DNA of 64,000 nt. Source: Anaspis maculata (lineage: Eukaryota > Arthropoda > Insecta > Coleoptera > Scraptiidae). Each line of letters begins with the position of its first letter. The stretch's first letter is position 1. The notes below the pieces were generated by a model. The model saw nothing but the letters and a program-made list of their open reading frames with translations. It was not told where the DNA came from and searched no databases. Shown here in pieces: positions 23,092 through 35,213 of this stretch. The DNA lies in NCBI GenBank assembly GCA_949128115.1, contig OX421965.1, positions 37,319,681 through 37,383,680 on the forward strand. The letters are read 5' to 3'. A program made the translations under genes and the position numbers.

Positions 23092-24816
23092 GTGGACGTG
23101 GTACAACCGAAATAGGGAATATAAGTTGCAAATGATGATAAAGGCAAACCACTTGGCAGAGTTACAACTGAGACCTAAATAAACGATTTGACCCGCAGTG
23201 CTTTTCTTTTCGTCCCTTAGGATTTGAATAGCGCCCCTTTTTCAAAATGGTGGATATTATCTAGGGGCAGAAGGTATCGAATAGCTTAATAGAATAAAAT
23301 ATTAGTAGAAATATAAGGGGCTATGTCTCAATCGGTTTCTGAGACATCAAACACTAATTAAAAAAATGGTGGAACATTGACATCTACCGCAGGCAATTTT
23401 GGTGGAGGCGCCAAAAAGAATTTAGTACTGTGATAAGAAAATTGCTGTAACATTTTTATTTTTCAACAGATTTTAACACAAGACATTTCATTATGTGAAA
23501 AAGTGAATTCTTAAAGTAACCTTATACCTTTCATTAAAAAAAGACGTTGAGAAATGTTGAAAAAAAATAAAAATTATTTTGAAAAAAAAAGATTTTTCAC
23601 ATTTTTATTTTTATATGCAATTTGCCCTTTTTGTAGACTTTGATGTTCCCTTTCTAAATTTGCACTTTTCTAATTTATATCTTTGCAGTACGCGCCGCCA
23701 TATTGAAAAAATGATGTCTGAAAAGAAGTTTTTGACAATATCTGAATTTTGGTCTATGTGACATTGGAATGTTTATATAGATATGAAAGCACATTCAATC
23801 CTCCACAGTTTGACATCTGAACCAGCTCTGTGCGACCCACGGTTCTTGAGCTAGACCTTCTGGAAGTATCAATTTTTGGTTTCAAAAGAAATAAAAATCA
23901 CCTCTTGGGGCTGTGCCAGGTCCACCGATGTTCATGATTTAAGATAAATGACTATGCGTTATTGATGGGTTACTTGATTAAGACATATTGGTGATCCAGT
24001 GGTAAAATCCGGTAGGCACGGTCACTATTTAACACCGAAAATTGATACTTCCGGAAGCTCTAGCTCAAGAACCTCGAGTCGCACAGAAATGGTTCAGGTG
24101 TCAAATCGTGGAGAATTGAATGTACTTCCATACGTATATGAACATTTCAATCCCGCATGAACCAAAATTTAGATATTGTCAAAAACTTCTCTTCAGATTT
24201 CATTTTTTCAACATGGCGGTGCGCACTGCAAAGATATAAATCGGAAAAGTGCAAATTTAGAAAGGGCACAACAAAATCTACAAATATGGCAATTTTCATA
24301 AAAATAAAAAAAATTAAAAAAACCTTTTTTTTTTTTTTTTTTCTTCTTCATTTTTTTCTTCAACATTTCTGGATGTCATTTTTTATGGAAGGTACAAGAA
24401 AACAAGAAGAATTTACTTTTTCACAAAATGAGATACCTTGTGTTAGAATCGGTTGAAAAATAAAAATGTTACAGCAATTTTCTTATGACCGTACAAAATT
24501 CATTTTGGCGCCTCCACCAAATTTGCCTGCGACAGATGTCAATGTTCCATCATTTTTTTAAAAAGTGATTCATGTCCCAGAATTCGAACGAGACATAGCT
24601 TCATATATTTTAACGAAGCTGGACATCACCAAGTTATTCGATACCTTCTGCCCCTAGATATAATCCGCCATTTTGAAAAAGGGGCGCTATTTAAATCCTA
24701 AGGGACGAAAATGAAAGCACTGCGGGTCAAATCGTTTATTCAAGTCTCAGTTACGATCCTGCCAAGTGGTTTGCCTTTATCATCATTTGCAACTTGTTTT
24801 TTCCTACCACGTCCAC
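23092..24816. mobile_element. Foldback element family A, copy 2 (1725 bp, TA duplication)
   Basis: The same ends (GTGGACGTGG and CCACGTCCAC), orientation and structure as 2060-3783, with length differing by one base. TA flanks at 23090-23091 and 24817-24818. It is inserted in the C-terminal coding part of LINE 2 and is therefore younger than that LINE. A/T homopolymers near 24325-24350 and 23580 explain the low-complexity translations. No transposase. Confidence 0.9.
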
Positions 24817-26259
24817 TACACGTGTGTCATGTGTATGCTCCCTGTGACAGTCCATGAAGAGATCTGGGTTCTTAGTAACAAACATTATTGCCTCATAAAT
24901 ATACAGACCTGTCAGAGTAAGCATATCATTTTCAGTGAAATGTGGTCTACAACTGTCATAATTTGCTAAGCCTAGGATTCGTCTTAGACATCGTTTTTGC
25001 ATAGTAAAAGCTCGTTTGAAATTAGATGATCCCGCCCAGAAAATGATCCCATATCTAAGTGTTGATTCTACATAAGCATGGTAGGTCATTAGCGCAGCGT
25101 CCCTATTAATAATGGTTGTGAGCATGTGTAGCACGTAGCAATATTTGTTCAATTTTTTCACCAAATGGTCAATATGTGCGCACCAGTCCAGTCTATAATC
25201 TATTCTAAGACCCAAAAAATCTATCTCGTTAATCAAACTGAATTCCACGTTATTGAACTGTATCGTGAGGGGGTCATTTTGTTTTTTGTATGAGAACTTG
25301 ATAATTTGTGTTTTGTCAATGTTTAGTTTTAAACTATTGTTGGAGAAGTACGTTCCAAACGCATCCAAACTTTGGCAAATTTTATTTTTCAGGTTGCTGT
25401 CACTATTTTCCGCTGAAACCATGGATGTATCGTCCGCGTACTGTACTATCCTTTCATTCATTGCAGCACAGAGATCATTTGTGTAAACTAGATATAGTAG
25501 GGGGCCCAAGATGGAACCCTGTGGCACTCCCCCGTCCACGACAAAACACTCGGAGACAACAGACCCCCCGTCCCTACCCGTCTCCGACACAAAATATTTT
25601 CTCCCTTTCAGGTAAGAAGACATCAGCTGCAAAGGCAAGCCCCTTATCCCATATAGCTCCATCTTCTTCAATAACAGATTATGATTGACGCAGTCAAAAG
25701 CCTTAGATAAATCAATGCATGTTACTGACGTATGTTTTTTATTATTTACGGACTGGAGAATCTCCGAAATTGCAGTGTACATGGCCCTCACGGTTGTGCG
25801 GCCTTTTCGAAAGCCGTTGTGTGACTCACTAAGCACAAAATGCTTGTCAAAGAAAGTTATAAATCTGTCATAAATTATCTTTTCGAAAACTTTACTGATT
25901 ACATTTAATACAGATATTGGTCGATAATTCTCAAGTTTCTTTTTATCCCCTTTTTTGAACACCGCCCTTATTTTTGCCAGCTTCAGTGAGTCAGGAAAAG
26001 TTCCACTCTGAAAACATTCGTTTATTAGAAAGGCCAAGGGAGCCGAAATACCTTTACTAATGTATTTCAAAACCTTAGTGGGAATTTTATCAGGGCCTAC
26101 TGCTTTAGTATTTTTTAATGATTTAATTATCAACTGAACCTCGTGAGGATCTGTGGGCCTTAAGAATAGTGTTGAGTTGTTTTTTTTAATGAATTCACAG
26201 TTATTAGAGTCAAAGTTAAATAAATCATTTTGCCCTATGGATTTGTAAGAAGCGCCCAC
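24817..26259 (-). pseudogene. LINE 2 reverse transcriptase (truncated)
   Basis: Reverse transcriptase of a non-LTR retrotransposon; copies element RNA at nicked genomic DNA. In the 502-codon open frame the RT blocks are in order: PDKIPTKVLK (56-65), YRPISVLN (112-119), GFRKGRTT (149-156), catalytic D183 in IDLSKAFD, PQGSILGPLLY (246-256), and the active-site YADD (274-277). All catalytic aspartates are present. The start is not native: the frame runs upstream to an in-frame stop near 26308 and the endonuclease domain is missing. Downstream the frame enters the foldback at 24816, so the last 22 codons of the open frame (24751-24816) are foreign. Clade is probably jockey/CR1-like but unresolved. 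Confidence 0.88.
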
Positions 26260-26319
26260 CTCATTTAAAATAGCTTTTTCGTCCGTTGATGAGCTCGAAA
26301 GATTACTTACTTACGTTTA

Positions 26320-27735
26320 AGAATTCGGGAAGAAGCATCGTACGGATTTCGACCAGATTGGGTTTTCAGCAAGAATATCCACCAGGAACTTGATGAAACA
26401 TGCGCAACCCTAATAAAAGTCAGGCATGCAACCTGAAAAAATTGCGAGAAACGGGTGAAATGTTAATACCTAAATGATCTTGACTCTTCAAGAATTCTTT
26501 GTATTGTGTTTCGATCATTTTACCTTTCACGGGGTCCCTCGTTTTTTCACGAGATTCTGATTCGATTCGATTTGATTCGCAATACAACTTTGTGGACATG
26601 CGTCTAATAATAGCCAGACGTGTAAATAAGTTTTGGCTCCGAAACTTCAGCTAGGTGTACCACTACCACAACATGATTGAGTAAAACCGTCGGTTTTTTT
26701 GACATCTTTTTAAAAAACTTCCACATATTTTGATAAGACTGAGTATATAATTGGTATCTAAGGGATGGAACGTTTGGTTGAAATAGTGTTGACGTCAAGC
26801 GATCACGGCCTCCACAACTGAAAGAAAAATTGTGAAAAATACTTACATTTTTATGAAATGACATGAAAATTTCAGGCGGCAAGGTACAAGAAATTATAGT
26901 ATTTTGCGTACACATCTGGAAGATCATGATCAGGAATCACTTTGAAAAAGTGTTTGAAATAAAAATCAGCCCAAACGGATGTTTCGTTTTCAAAATACGA
27001 TTTTTTAAGAAACAAACAGCGAAATTTTGTATTGTAACTTTCGCGATGAATTCGTATTTAATTTTACATCTTCGGAAATATTTGACCTATTTTGATGTGA
27101 TTCAGGTAGGGGTAGGAGACTTGGGTTGGGAGTCCGGTCTAAAAATAGTTGATTCCAGTTAATCATAGCCGCCTAAACTGCAAAAATCGATCTCCATAAC
27201 AGATCGAGGTGCTATCAAACCCAAAGGATTAGTCTAGTTATCCAAAAGGCAAATGCAGCAATCATGATGAGTACCATTCCACCTTCCCTACCCTTACATG
27301 AAAATTGTTTGCCTTTTATAACATAATTCATATATAAAACAGAGTCTCCAAGATCGTTCATTTGATTTAATAATTTGACAGAGTTGAATTAATTGGCTTG
27401 AGGACGTTGCAGGAAGGATGCTACGATGATGAGAAGTCCCGCGACAGACATGACCATGGTTTTTTTGTTTGCATAGAATTTTGTTTCGATAGGAGAATCA
27501 TCTGTGGCGTTTTCAAGGAAAATGAACTTTTGAGGTTCATGGATCACCCTGTATATTAAATAAAATTTCAGTGAACACCCAATAGTTGATAATTTTTAGT
27601 GAATAGTCCATGAGTATAAATACTCAATTATCAAGAAAATTACACAACTTTTCCATTCCTCAACATTTTTCGACAAATTTTACGATCTCTCTCTATACGA
27701 GACTCCACGACTAATTTCAATTCCTCTTCCGCCAG
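26320..27735. other. Intron 1 sequence, no gene recognised
   Basis: 26600-27180 contains AT-rich frames without a recognisable domain. Near 27540 a repeat terminus (minus-strand CAGGGTGATCCATGAACC) begins. The stretch just before 27735 is pyrimidine-rich (tctctctatacg, tcctcttccgccag) and serves as the acceptor of opsin exon 2. Confidence 0.45.
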
Positions 27736-27895
27736 TTATGGACGCCGCTGAATGTGATCCTGCTCAACTTGATCGTCAGCGACTTTCTGGTGTCGATTCT
27801 GGGCAATCCTTGGACCTTCACGGCCGCCGTTTACCAAAACTGGATCTTCGGAAGGGCCTTGTGCATCGCTTATGGATTCATGATGTCGCTATTAG
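27736..27895 (+). CDS. Ciliary-type opsin, second coding exon
   Basis: 160 nt, encoding 53 codons plus one base (protein residues 61-113). TM2 is LNVILLNLIVSDFLVSILG with the conserved LxxxD Asp (SD). The first extracellular loop is NPWTFTAAVYQNWIFGRA. TM3 begins with the disulphide Cys in ALCIAYGFMMSLLG. Three residues after this Cys, where vertebrate visual opsins have the Schiff-base counterion Glu, there is Tyr, as in most non-vertebrate opsins. The acceptor is tcttccgccag|TTATGG; the donor is TTAG|GTAAAG in phase 1. The phase agrees with the 37503 exon (G + GT gives Gly). A shorter frame starting at 27754 is only the part after an alternative start codon. Confidence 0.9.
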
Positions 27896-28778
27896 GTAAA
27901 GACTTTACGACAAAGAGATTTTATCGCAGTGCGTAAATAACGTGATTATACTGAAGTTAAAGACATATGATGTTGTTTACAGAGGTAGTCGCATTGAATA
28001 TTGATTGCCAATAATTAATCTACAGTTTTAACACGAGTATCCTGGCCATAATTATATACTTCGACAGCGCCACCTACATAATTAGTTGATCAAAATTCAA
28101 ATTTCACGTATTGCAATTAATGCTGGGGCAATACCTAGTTCTATACAGGGTGGTCCAGGTTATAGTAGCAATAATTCACCATTCGATGGTCCATCGAAAA
28201 CTAGGTCGACATGCATAATTTCATTTTACTCCAAAACGCTTTCTAAGGGAGATAGAGCCCTTCAAAGTTGAGTTTTTGGGAAAAAAAAATTGCAATAACT
28301 CTCAAGTCATCGAAGCGATTTTGACCAAATGTAGTACAAATGCTTGGAAAATAGATATTCATCACTTGACGTAGATAACTTTTGTCAAAATTGTCCAGTG
28401 ACGTAGATACGAGGGAATTGTTCAACTTCTCCCATCCCATTTTTTACGCCACTGGATATTTTTAAAAAATTATACTTTTTTGACTTCCTTGTTTCATTTA
28501 GAAAAAAGTTACTTCTGTAAAATTTTGATTAGAGGCTTCATTTCGGAGATATTTGGGTTTGAAACTTTGGAAAACGCCTCGAAATCGCGACTTTCAAAGG
28601 CCTAAAAATTAAAATCAAAGAAAACTCTCGATTCCTCAACTGGAATAAGTTTTCTAGGTCCGGTAAGTTGATTTATTGTCATTTTTTGCTGAGAAACGGG
28701 GCGTTTTCAAAGAAAAACAATTTGGGCTGTGGAAAGTGGCGATTTCCAGATATTTTCCAAAGTTTAAAAACCAAATAT

Positions 28779-28886
28779 AGGCTGTCTGATTTCTACATGA
28801 TTCTAGTGGACAGTGTTTCTGGTCGTCATCGGCCGATCGCGGCCTGAATCGCAGCCCACTAGAATCATGTAGAAATCAGACAGCCT
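28779..28886. mobile_element. 108-bp hairpin MITE
   Basis: AGGCTGTCTGATTTCTACAT on the left pairs exactly with its complement on the right, continuing to gattctagtgg/cccactagaatc. The loop is GC-rich (tcatcggccgatcgcggcc). It interrupts the arm word ccaaatatctcaaaaatt, which is intact in related palindromes (for example near 6010). The flanking repeat can be read as TA or ATAT because the site is itself symmetrical. Confidence 0.8.
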
Positions 28887-29107
28887 ATATCTCAAAAATT
28901 AAGCCTCTAATCAAAATTTTACGAAAGTAACTTTTTTCTTAAATTGGACAAGGAATTCAAAAGAACTATAATTTTTAGTCCGGATGCTAGTTGAAAGTAC
29001 CTTGCATTTTTTGATGAGAAGATGCCACTCGGTGGAAATGTTCTTTGCATCGTACTCTTCCGATCCAGAAAGGTAGCCATCAGCGCCATCCATGCCGGCG
29101 GCGTATA

Positions 29108-31042
29108 CAGGGTGATACAGAAAAAAAAAGTTGAAAAATTATATTTAATTAACCAAAACATGTGGAGACGTGTAACTCACCACATACATCAACCATTTTA
29201 TGTCCATGAAGTTACAGCAAACTGTTGTTGATTACCTTAAACCGTCTTTGAAATGTAGGGGAAAACCAGAAAGAAAAACAAGAACACTCTTTTTCCCATA
29301 AATAAGTAATTCTTCAAGATATTGACACAATACTTGGTATTTCTACAAAAAGTAATGTTAGAAATGATATGAGCTGGGTAGCCAGTTTCTAGGCCAACTA
29401 TTTCCAGAAATACAATTGTCAACTTTTTTTTCCCTCTTGAGCACCATCTTGAATCTGCCCTGTGGGGCATCGTTGAAAAAGTGATTGGTTATTACAATAA
29501 TGGTAACATGAAATCATTGCATCGCAAAAACAACCTCCTCATCATAATTTAGTGACCTCTTCGGCGGGAAAGAATTGTCATTCACGTATTTTTTGGCTCT
29601 TCGAAGCTTTAGTGCCCATGATGGCATTTGCATTATCTGGAATGGTGGAATATGTTACGCATTATGAACCTTGATGTACTTTGAGGTAGCCTACCAAGTT
29701 TCACCATCATCAATTGAGAGGTTTGTTCTTAAAAGCTGTTTGAACAAAATTTGTGTCATTTTTTTATGAAAAATACAAAATATTGGGTCTCTCACTCTTA
29801 CTTGATCCCTCACTGAGGATAGCCTGAAACCGAAAGTCTCCGAATTTTTTATGATAATGGTTCCATGGGAAGTGCTCTTCAATGTTTAGTTGTCAAAAAT
29901 CGCATAGTTGCGTTCAGATTCCAGGCAGAGAGCGACAAAGAAGTTCATGCAGTAAAAAAAGACATAAATTACAGTCGAGAAAAAATTAGTCCAGAGCTAG
30001 ACTAAAAGCCCTCTGGAGACCTTGCTTTTTATAACATTATTGTGCAATTTGGTACACTGTTAGAACCTCAAGTTAGTAATGTTTCAAGCCTTTCACCCAC
30101 GCTTGAGAGTCTTACAGAACCTGTGTATTGCGGGAAGCCTATCTAAAAGGGACAATTCCTGAATTTCTCCGTTGCATTGAAACTTGTGTCTTTTTTTATT
30201 GCATCAACTTCTTCGTCGCTCTCTGTCTGGAATCTGAACGTAACTATGCAGATTTTGACAACTACACATTGAAGAGCAGTTCTTAGTTAACCATCAGCAT
30301 AAAAATTTTGGAGACTTTCGGTTTCAGGCTTTTCTCAACGAGGGATCAAATGAGGGTGAAAGATCCAATATTTTGCATTTTCCATGAAAAAATCGAACAA
30401 ATTTTGTTCAAACAGCTTTTAAGAACAAACCTTTCAATTGTTGATTGCAAAACTTGGTGAGCTACCTCAAAGTACATCAAGGTTCATAATGCGTGACATA
30501 TTTTACCATTCCAGATGTTGCAAATGTCATCATGGGCACTAAAGCTTTGAAGAGCCAAAAAATACGTGAATGGCAATTCTTTCCCGCCGAAGAGGTCACT
30601 AAATTATGATGAGGAGGTTGTTTTTATGATGCAATGAATTAATATTACCATTATCATGATAACCAATCACTCTTTCAACGATGCCTCACAGGGCAGATTC
30701 ATGATGGTGCTCAAGAGAAAAAAAAAGTTGACAATCGTATTTCTGGGAATAGTTGGCTTAGGAATTAACTACCCAGCTCATATCATTTCTTACATTACTT
30801 TTTGTAGAAATACCAAGTATTGTGTCAATATCTCTAAGAATCATTCCCTTATGGAAAAAACAGTGTATTTGTTTTTCTTTCTGTTTTTCCCCTACAGTTC
30901 AAAGACGGTTTAAGCTAATTAGAAACAGTTGGCTGTGACTTCATCAGCATAAAACAGTTGATGTATGTGGTGAATTACACGTCTCCACATGCTTCTGTTA
31001 AATTAATATAATTTTCCAACTTTTTTTTTCTGTTTCACCCTG
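29108..31042. mobile_element. Inner palindrome of about 1.9 kb with TA flanks
   Basis: CAGGGTGATACAGAAAAAAA pairs with the right end ttctgtttcaccctg. The arms pair through ggagacgtgtaactcacca (29163) and the complement near 30970, and through gccgaagaggtcact (30587) and agtgacctcttcggcgg (29551). No coding sequence. Many frames come from the A/T-rich arms. Confidence 0.75.
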
Positions 31043-31476
31043 TATACGCTGCCGGCATGGATGGCGCTGATGGCTACCTTTTTGGATCGAAAGAGTATGA
31101 TGCAAAGAACATTTCCACCAAGTAGCATCTTCTCATCGGAAAATACAAGGTTCACTCCATTTTATGCAACTAGCATCCGGACTATTTTGGAAAATATCCA
31201 GTGGCGTAGAAAATGAGGTGGGAGAAGTTGAACAATCTGCCGTATCTACGCCACTGGACAATTTTGACAAAAGTTATCTACGTCAAGTGATGAGTATCTA
31301 TTTTGTGAGCATTTGTACTGAATTTGGTTAAAATCGCTTTAATGACTTGAAAGTGATTGCGAAAATAAGATTTCAAAAACTGAACTTTGAAGAGCTCTAT
31401 CTCCCTCAGGAAGCGATTTGGAGAAAAATTAAATCATGAGTGGTGGATTATTGGGACTATAACCTGGACCAGCCTG

Positions 31477-33428
31477 TTTATTCTTGAAGTTATGAATAAG
31501 CAAAACTCAAAGTTTTTATGGGGCTATAATTACGTACAAAGCGTATTAGTAACACTAATAACCATGTGAATTTGGTGTAAGTATTTGGTTTGCACCATTC
31601 GGGCATTGTAACGTAATAATTAAAATATTCTATCTGAAGACAAGACAAACCTGATTTAAAATAAATATAATTAGCATGAAATGTACATCAGCACGTCAAT
31701 TAAGTGGTTTGTTTATTCACTCTTGAATTTAAGCAATGGATAGCTTCACCTTCTCCACCTTTTTTTCCTTGTTGAGAGAATTTATAATGTGCTGATTTAT
31801 CTGAAGCGAGCCAAAACCTAATTGACGATAATTTATATTTAGTTTTCAATAATTGAATAACGACATAAAAATTTAAATATATGTAATTTAATAACAGGTG
31901 AACAGTTTCTTCATTAAAAAAAATCAAGGTTTTTACGTCAGGAATCAATCCCAGATTTTTGATTCCACTGGCTCACTGGGTCGTATTAATAAAGGTTACG
32001 TTACGTGAATACACGCATTAATTCAACATCGAAAAAATTCTTGACAATCCTAAAAACTAAGTCTAAAGGGATATTCAGCCGCGTTTGGTTGAAAAAGATC
32101 AGAAGTACCAAAATTCACGGTTCAATTTAGAGTTCAAACTTCAAAGTGACTTGCTGATCTATAAACCTAATAAATAACACCAAAATTATCAAACTCTAAA
32201 CGCAATCATTGGCAATTTGCAGATCTATCCGAGATGCCAAACTTCTGAATTATTATATACAGGGTGTTTTGCGACCAATGTGCTGTAGTGTAGTCCAATG
32301 GCAGGTAGAAGACTTCGAGGCGAGTCAAGATTAGCAAAAAAAATTTTTGCCATCACTCCGTCGCTTAAGGAGATAAAGGCTGTTCCATAAATTTAAGTGA
32401 TATCTCTGCAACAACGGATAGTGATAGTGCATAAAATATAGTCCTGTTCACGAAGTGACCCCTATTACAAGCTAAAAACATAGACGTATCCACCTCAAAA
32501 ATATGAGAAAAAATTAGTTTTTAATTTCATTTTAGAAGATGGAGAGCCAAAGGGAGGTCTTTTTAGTTTTTTCATTCAAAAAGATTTAGGCGAACTGTTT
32601 GTAGCAGAATAATACTGGGGAAATATCAACCACTGCATATACCGAGTGTTCTTCAAAATTGGTTATCTATGGAAGTGGAAACATAAAATGTCGGTGACTT
32701 GATTCAAACTGCGCTCTTGGAGCGATCGGCCAAGCATCTCGGGAAGATGAATCAAATCGCGTAAAAACGTTTCCACTTCTGCAGCTGACATAATTCACAG
32801 ATTTAAAAACCACCCGGTGTATCAAAATACTTTATTTCTATGAAGAGGGTGAGTCAGAAACCTCAGGAATTATTTTTCTCCAAAAATGCCTCCAGACCAT
32901 TTGCTTGGTCCCTAAACCGATGTCAAGCAGAAGATCATTCGATTTTGCGAGGAGGTTTTTTTATATTTTTTAGATAAATTGGATAGCTTATTTCATGACT
33001 TATACCCTGTATAATGGTAAATAGCACAAAGCGCTGCACACAGAATTGGCCATCAATGCAATGGTGATTACTTCGGAAGTGCCATGCTTCATTGAACACT
33101 GAAGGGAAGCTCAGTTGTCCGAGGAATCCGAGGATCGATGGAAATTAACTAGCTGTCTCCTGTTCTCGTATCTTGTGGAATCACATTGGGGGATTAATGG
33201 CCATCAGCGCTCTCCAAGATCATATACTCAACCACTCACAATATAACTTGTAACCCAAATCATACGGAATTTGCCTGCACCACAGCATTTATTACATAAC
33301 TAATTTATCAATTCAATAATAATAATAATAATAACTGAATTATTATTAACGTCTTCTCTGCTAAATGCAAGGCACGTCGTGTGTTGAAATTTGAACGTGT
33401 AATTAAGTACTTACTCAACAAAATCAGT
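31477..33428. other. Intron 2 sequence with repeat remnants, no gene
   Basis: A repeat start acagggtgttttgcgacc lies near 32261 and a possible partner end, ataccctgtataatgg, near 33002, but the arms do not pair well. An AAT microsatellite is at about 33317-33334. Nothing else recognised. Confidence 0.45.
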
Positions 33429-34879
33429 ATCACCCCGCAAAATTTTGCCTAACTTTGAACCTAGACATCTTTGGAATGCTACAAGCGATTCAATCAATTT
33501 TCGGACCGTTCGCTAGTCCTGTTCTTCAGCTATTGGTCCGTATTTTTTATACACATGGAATATTACACATAGTATTTCTAAAGGGTGTTCAATAGACTGT
33601 TGCAAAATCACTGAGAGTTTAATACTATACTCCTCCTTGAGCAAAAATTTTTTTTCTTGAATTTCAACATCATCGGCTAGAAGGTAGAACTCATACCTCG
33701 GGACGGCTCTTGAATTTCCGGTTTATCTCTTCAATTCACAGACTGAACTCAAAAAAGTCAACTTTTTGCTATTACAGTTTCTTTCTTAGTCGCTGACCGA
33801 TTTTCGAGATTTTAGACTCATTTTGAGGCTAAAGCTTCAGGCAGGATCATAGGATCAAAATCAATAGCTCAAGACAAACATTAAAAATACAGGGTTGCAT
33901 GGAAAGTGACCAAAATCTAAACTGCTCTTGGAATATGAATAGGGAAGAGAATCGAATGGAAATCAACTCACCTTCGAAAGAATCAGCAATTCTGAACACT
34001 TCAAGATATCCTCTCCTTGCGTGAGACCTGAAATGTTAGTGGAAGGAGCCAAATTACAACCGCATGTTTTTGGAGGAGAATCGGAGCCTTGATCACATGA
34101 AGCTGCTCGTAACCGACGTTACGAAAATCGGAACAATCACTCACTTGTCAATCACTGTTTGTTAGTGATTATTAGGCTTTTGTTACTTTCGTTACGAACA
34201 TTTTCGGGTGCACAAGGGCGATATTTCCCGTTCAAAAGCAAACAGTTTAAATGTGGCCTGTTAACCAGTAATTCTAGTCCCATAGATGAAAAAAGCTCTT
34301 TGAAGTGTTCAAAATGAATGGTACTTCAGAAGGTAAGTTGATTTTCATTCGATTCTACTCTCAACATAGATCCCAAGAGAAGTTCATGTTTGGGTCACTT
34401 TTCATGCAACCCTGTATCTCGAATGTCTGTCTTTGAATTGATTTTGATCTTTTAGTATTCCTACCTGGAACTTCAGTCTCAAAATGAGCCAGAAATTTGG
34501 AAAATCGGGTAATGAGGAAAAGAGTTATTAATGCATTAGAAAAAAGTTGACTTTTTGAGGTCGCCCTGTGAATAAAAGAGATACATCGAAAACGCAAAAA
34601 CCGTCTCGAGGTATGAGGTCTGCCTTCCTGTCTATGGTGTTGTGATACAGTGAAAAACAAATTGTTCAAGAGGGAGAATGTCAAACTTCCAGAAATTTTG
34701 CGTTGAACCAGTCTATTAAACACCCTGTAGAAATATTATGTTAGATACTCCATATATTTAAAAGAAACGGACTGATAGCTAAAGGACTGGGCTAGCGAAC
34801 GGTCTAAAAATTGATTGAATCGCTTGTAGCATTCCAAAGTTGTTCACTTTCAAAGTTGGGTCAAATTTTGCAGGGTGAT
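33429..34879. repeat. Palindrome of 1.45 kb split by a TA-flanked foldback
   Basis: The outer arms pair: ggaatgctacaagcgattca (33475) with tgaatcgcttgtagcattcc (34818), and gcaaaattttgcc (33437) with caaattttgcaggg (34863). The inner element 33591-34727 separates them. Confidence 0.78.
33591..34727. mobile_element. Inner foldback (1137 bp, TA duplication)
   Basis: The left end AAGGGTGTTCAATAGACTG pairs with the right end CAGTCTATTAAACACCCTG. TA is at 33589-33590 and 34728-34729. The arms remain complementary inward (cctcgggacggctct near 33697 against cgtctcgaggtatgag near 34602). The 120-codon frame at 34361-34723 is an arm read and not a gene. Confidence 0.78.
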
Positions 34880-34904
34880 CTTATTTTCATGAGTACTTTA
34901 TTTG

Positions 34905-34950
34905 AATGATGTTACCGACCCCATGCAATGTTGGTGAAGGTCTTTATTGA
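34905..34950 (+). repeat. Fragment related to the SINE at 57.8 kb
   Basis: The stretch accgaccccatgcaatgttg, followed by gtga, closely matches the SINE body at 57975-58000 (gccgaccccatgcgatgttg, then gtgg). The tRNA-like head is not present here. Confidence 0.5.
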
Positions 34951-35213
34951 TTCCTAGCCTGTGTTGAAGGACACCGTCGAAATTCCCTGTATAGCGGAGG
35001 AAAGCATTCACCGGCGTTGGTGTTTTGCAGAAATAAATCGACGGTAAATAAACGAACTAAAAAAAAAACAATTTTGGTAGATAGGTCTTGAAGAACTGTG
35101 GATAAAAAAAGTATATAGGGGAAGGGGAGGGTATTTCACAATAAGACAAAAATTATATTTTTCATCAAACGTCTTTGTGAAAAAAAATATCTGGACAGAA
35201 CTCAAAACATATA

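Larger units (their letters stand above)
22565..26312 (-). mobile_element. Non-LTR retrotransposon (LINE 2), 5'-truncated and interrupted
   Basis: Read on the minus strand: a reverse transcriptase region, a C-terminal domain, a 3' UTR with a TA microsatellite (22672-22700), and a tail of GAATT-type repeats (22565-22582). A possible duplication ACGTTTA lies at 22558-22564 and 26313-26319. The 5' end is missing: an in-frame TAA lies just beyond the first recognisable codons near 26310. A 1725-bp foldback (23092-24816) splits the coding region. Without it the LINE copy is about 2.0 kb. Confidence 0.85.
28146..31476. mobile_element. Compound palindrome of about 3.3 kb (family C relative)
   Basis: The left end CAGGGTGGTCCAGGTTATAG pairs with the right end ctataacctggaccagcctg, with TA before the left end. 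The arms carry family C words (ttttgattagaggctt, gatatttgggtttgaaa) on the left. At 29108 a second terminus, CAGGGTGATACAG, starts; its partner CACCCTG ends at 31042, with TA on both sides, so a second palindrome is nested in or fused with the first. The flanks of the inner element (gccatcagcgccatccatgc and its complement) are also mirrored. Frames inside are arm reads. Confidence 0.8.

Noticed and set aside
27389..27457. Minus-strand 22-codon ORF (MVMSVAGLLIIVASFL...) with a good start context
   Set aside because: It lies just inside a repeat terminus (minus-strand CAGGGTGATCCATGAACC) and has no supporting exon; more likely part of a mobile element than a gene.
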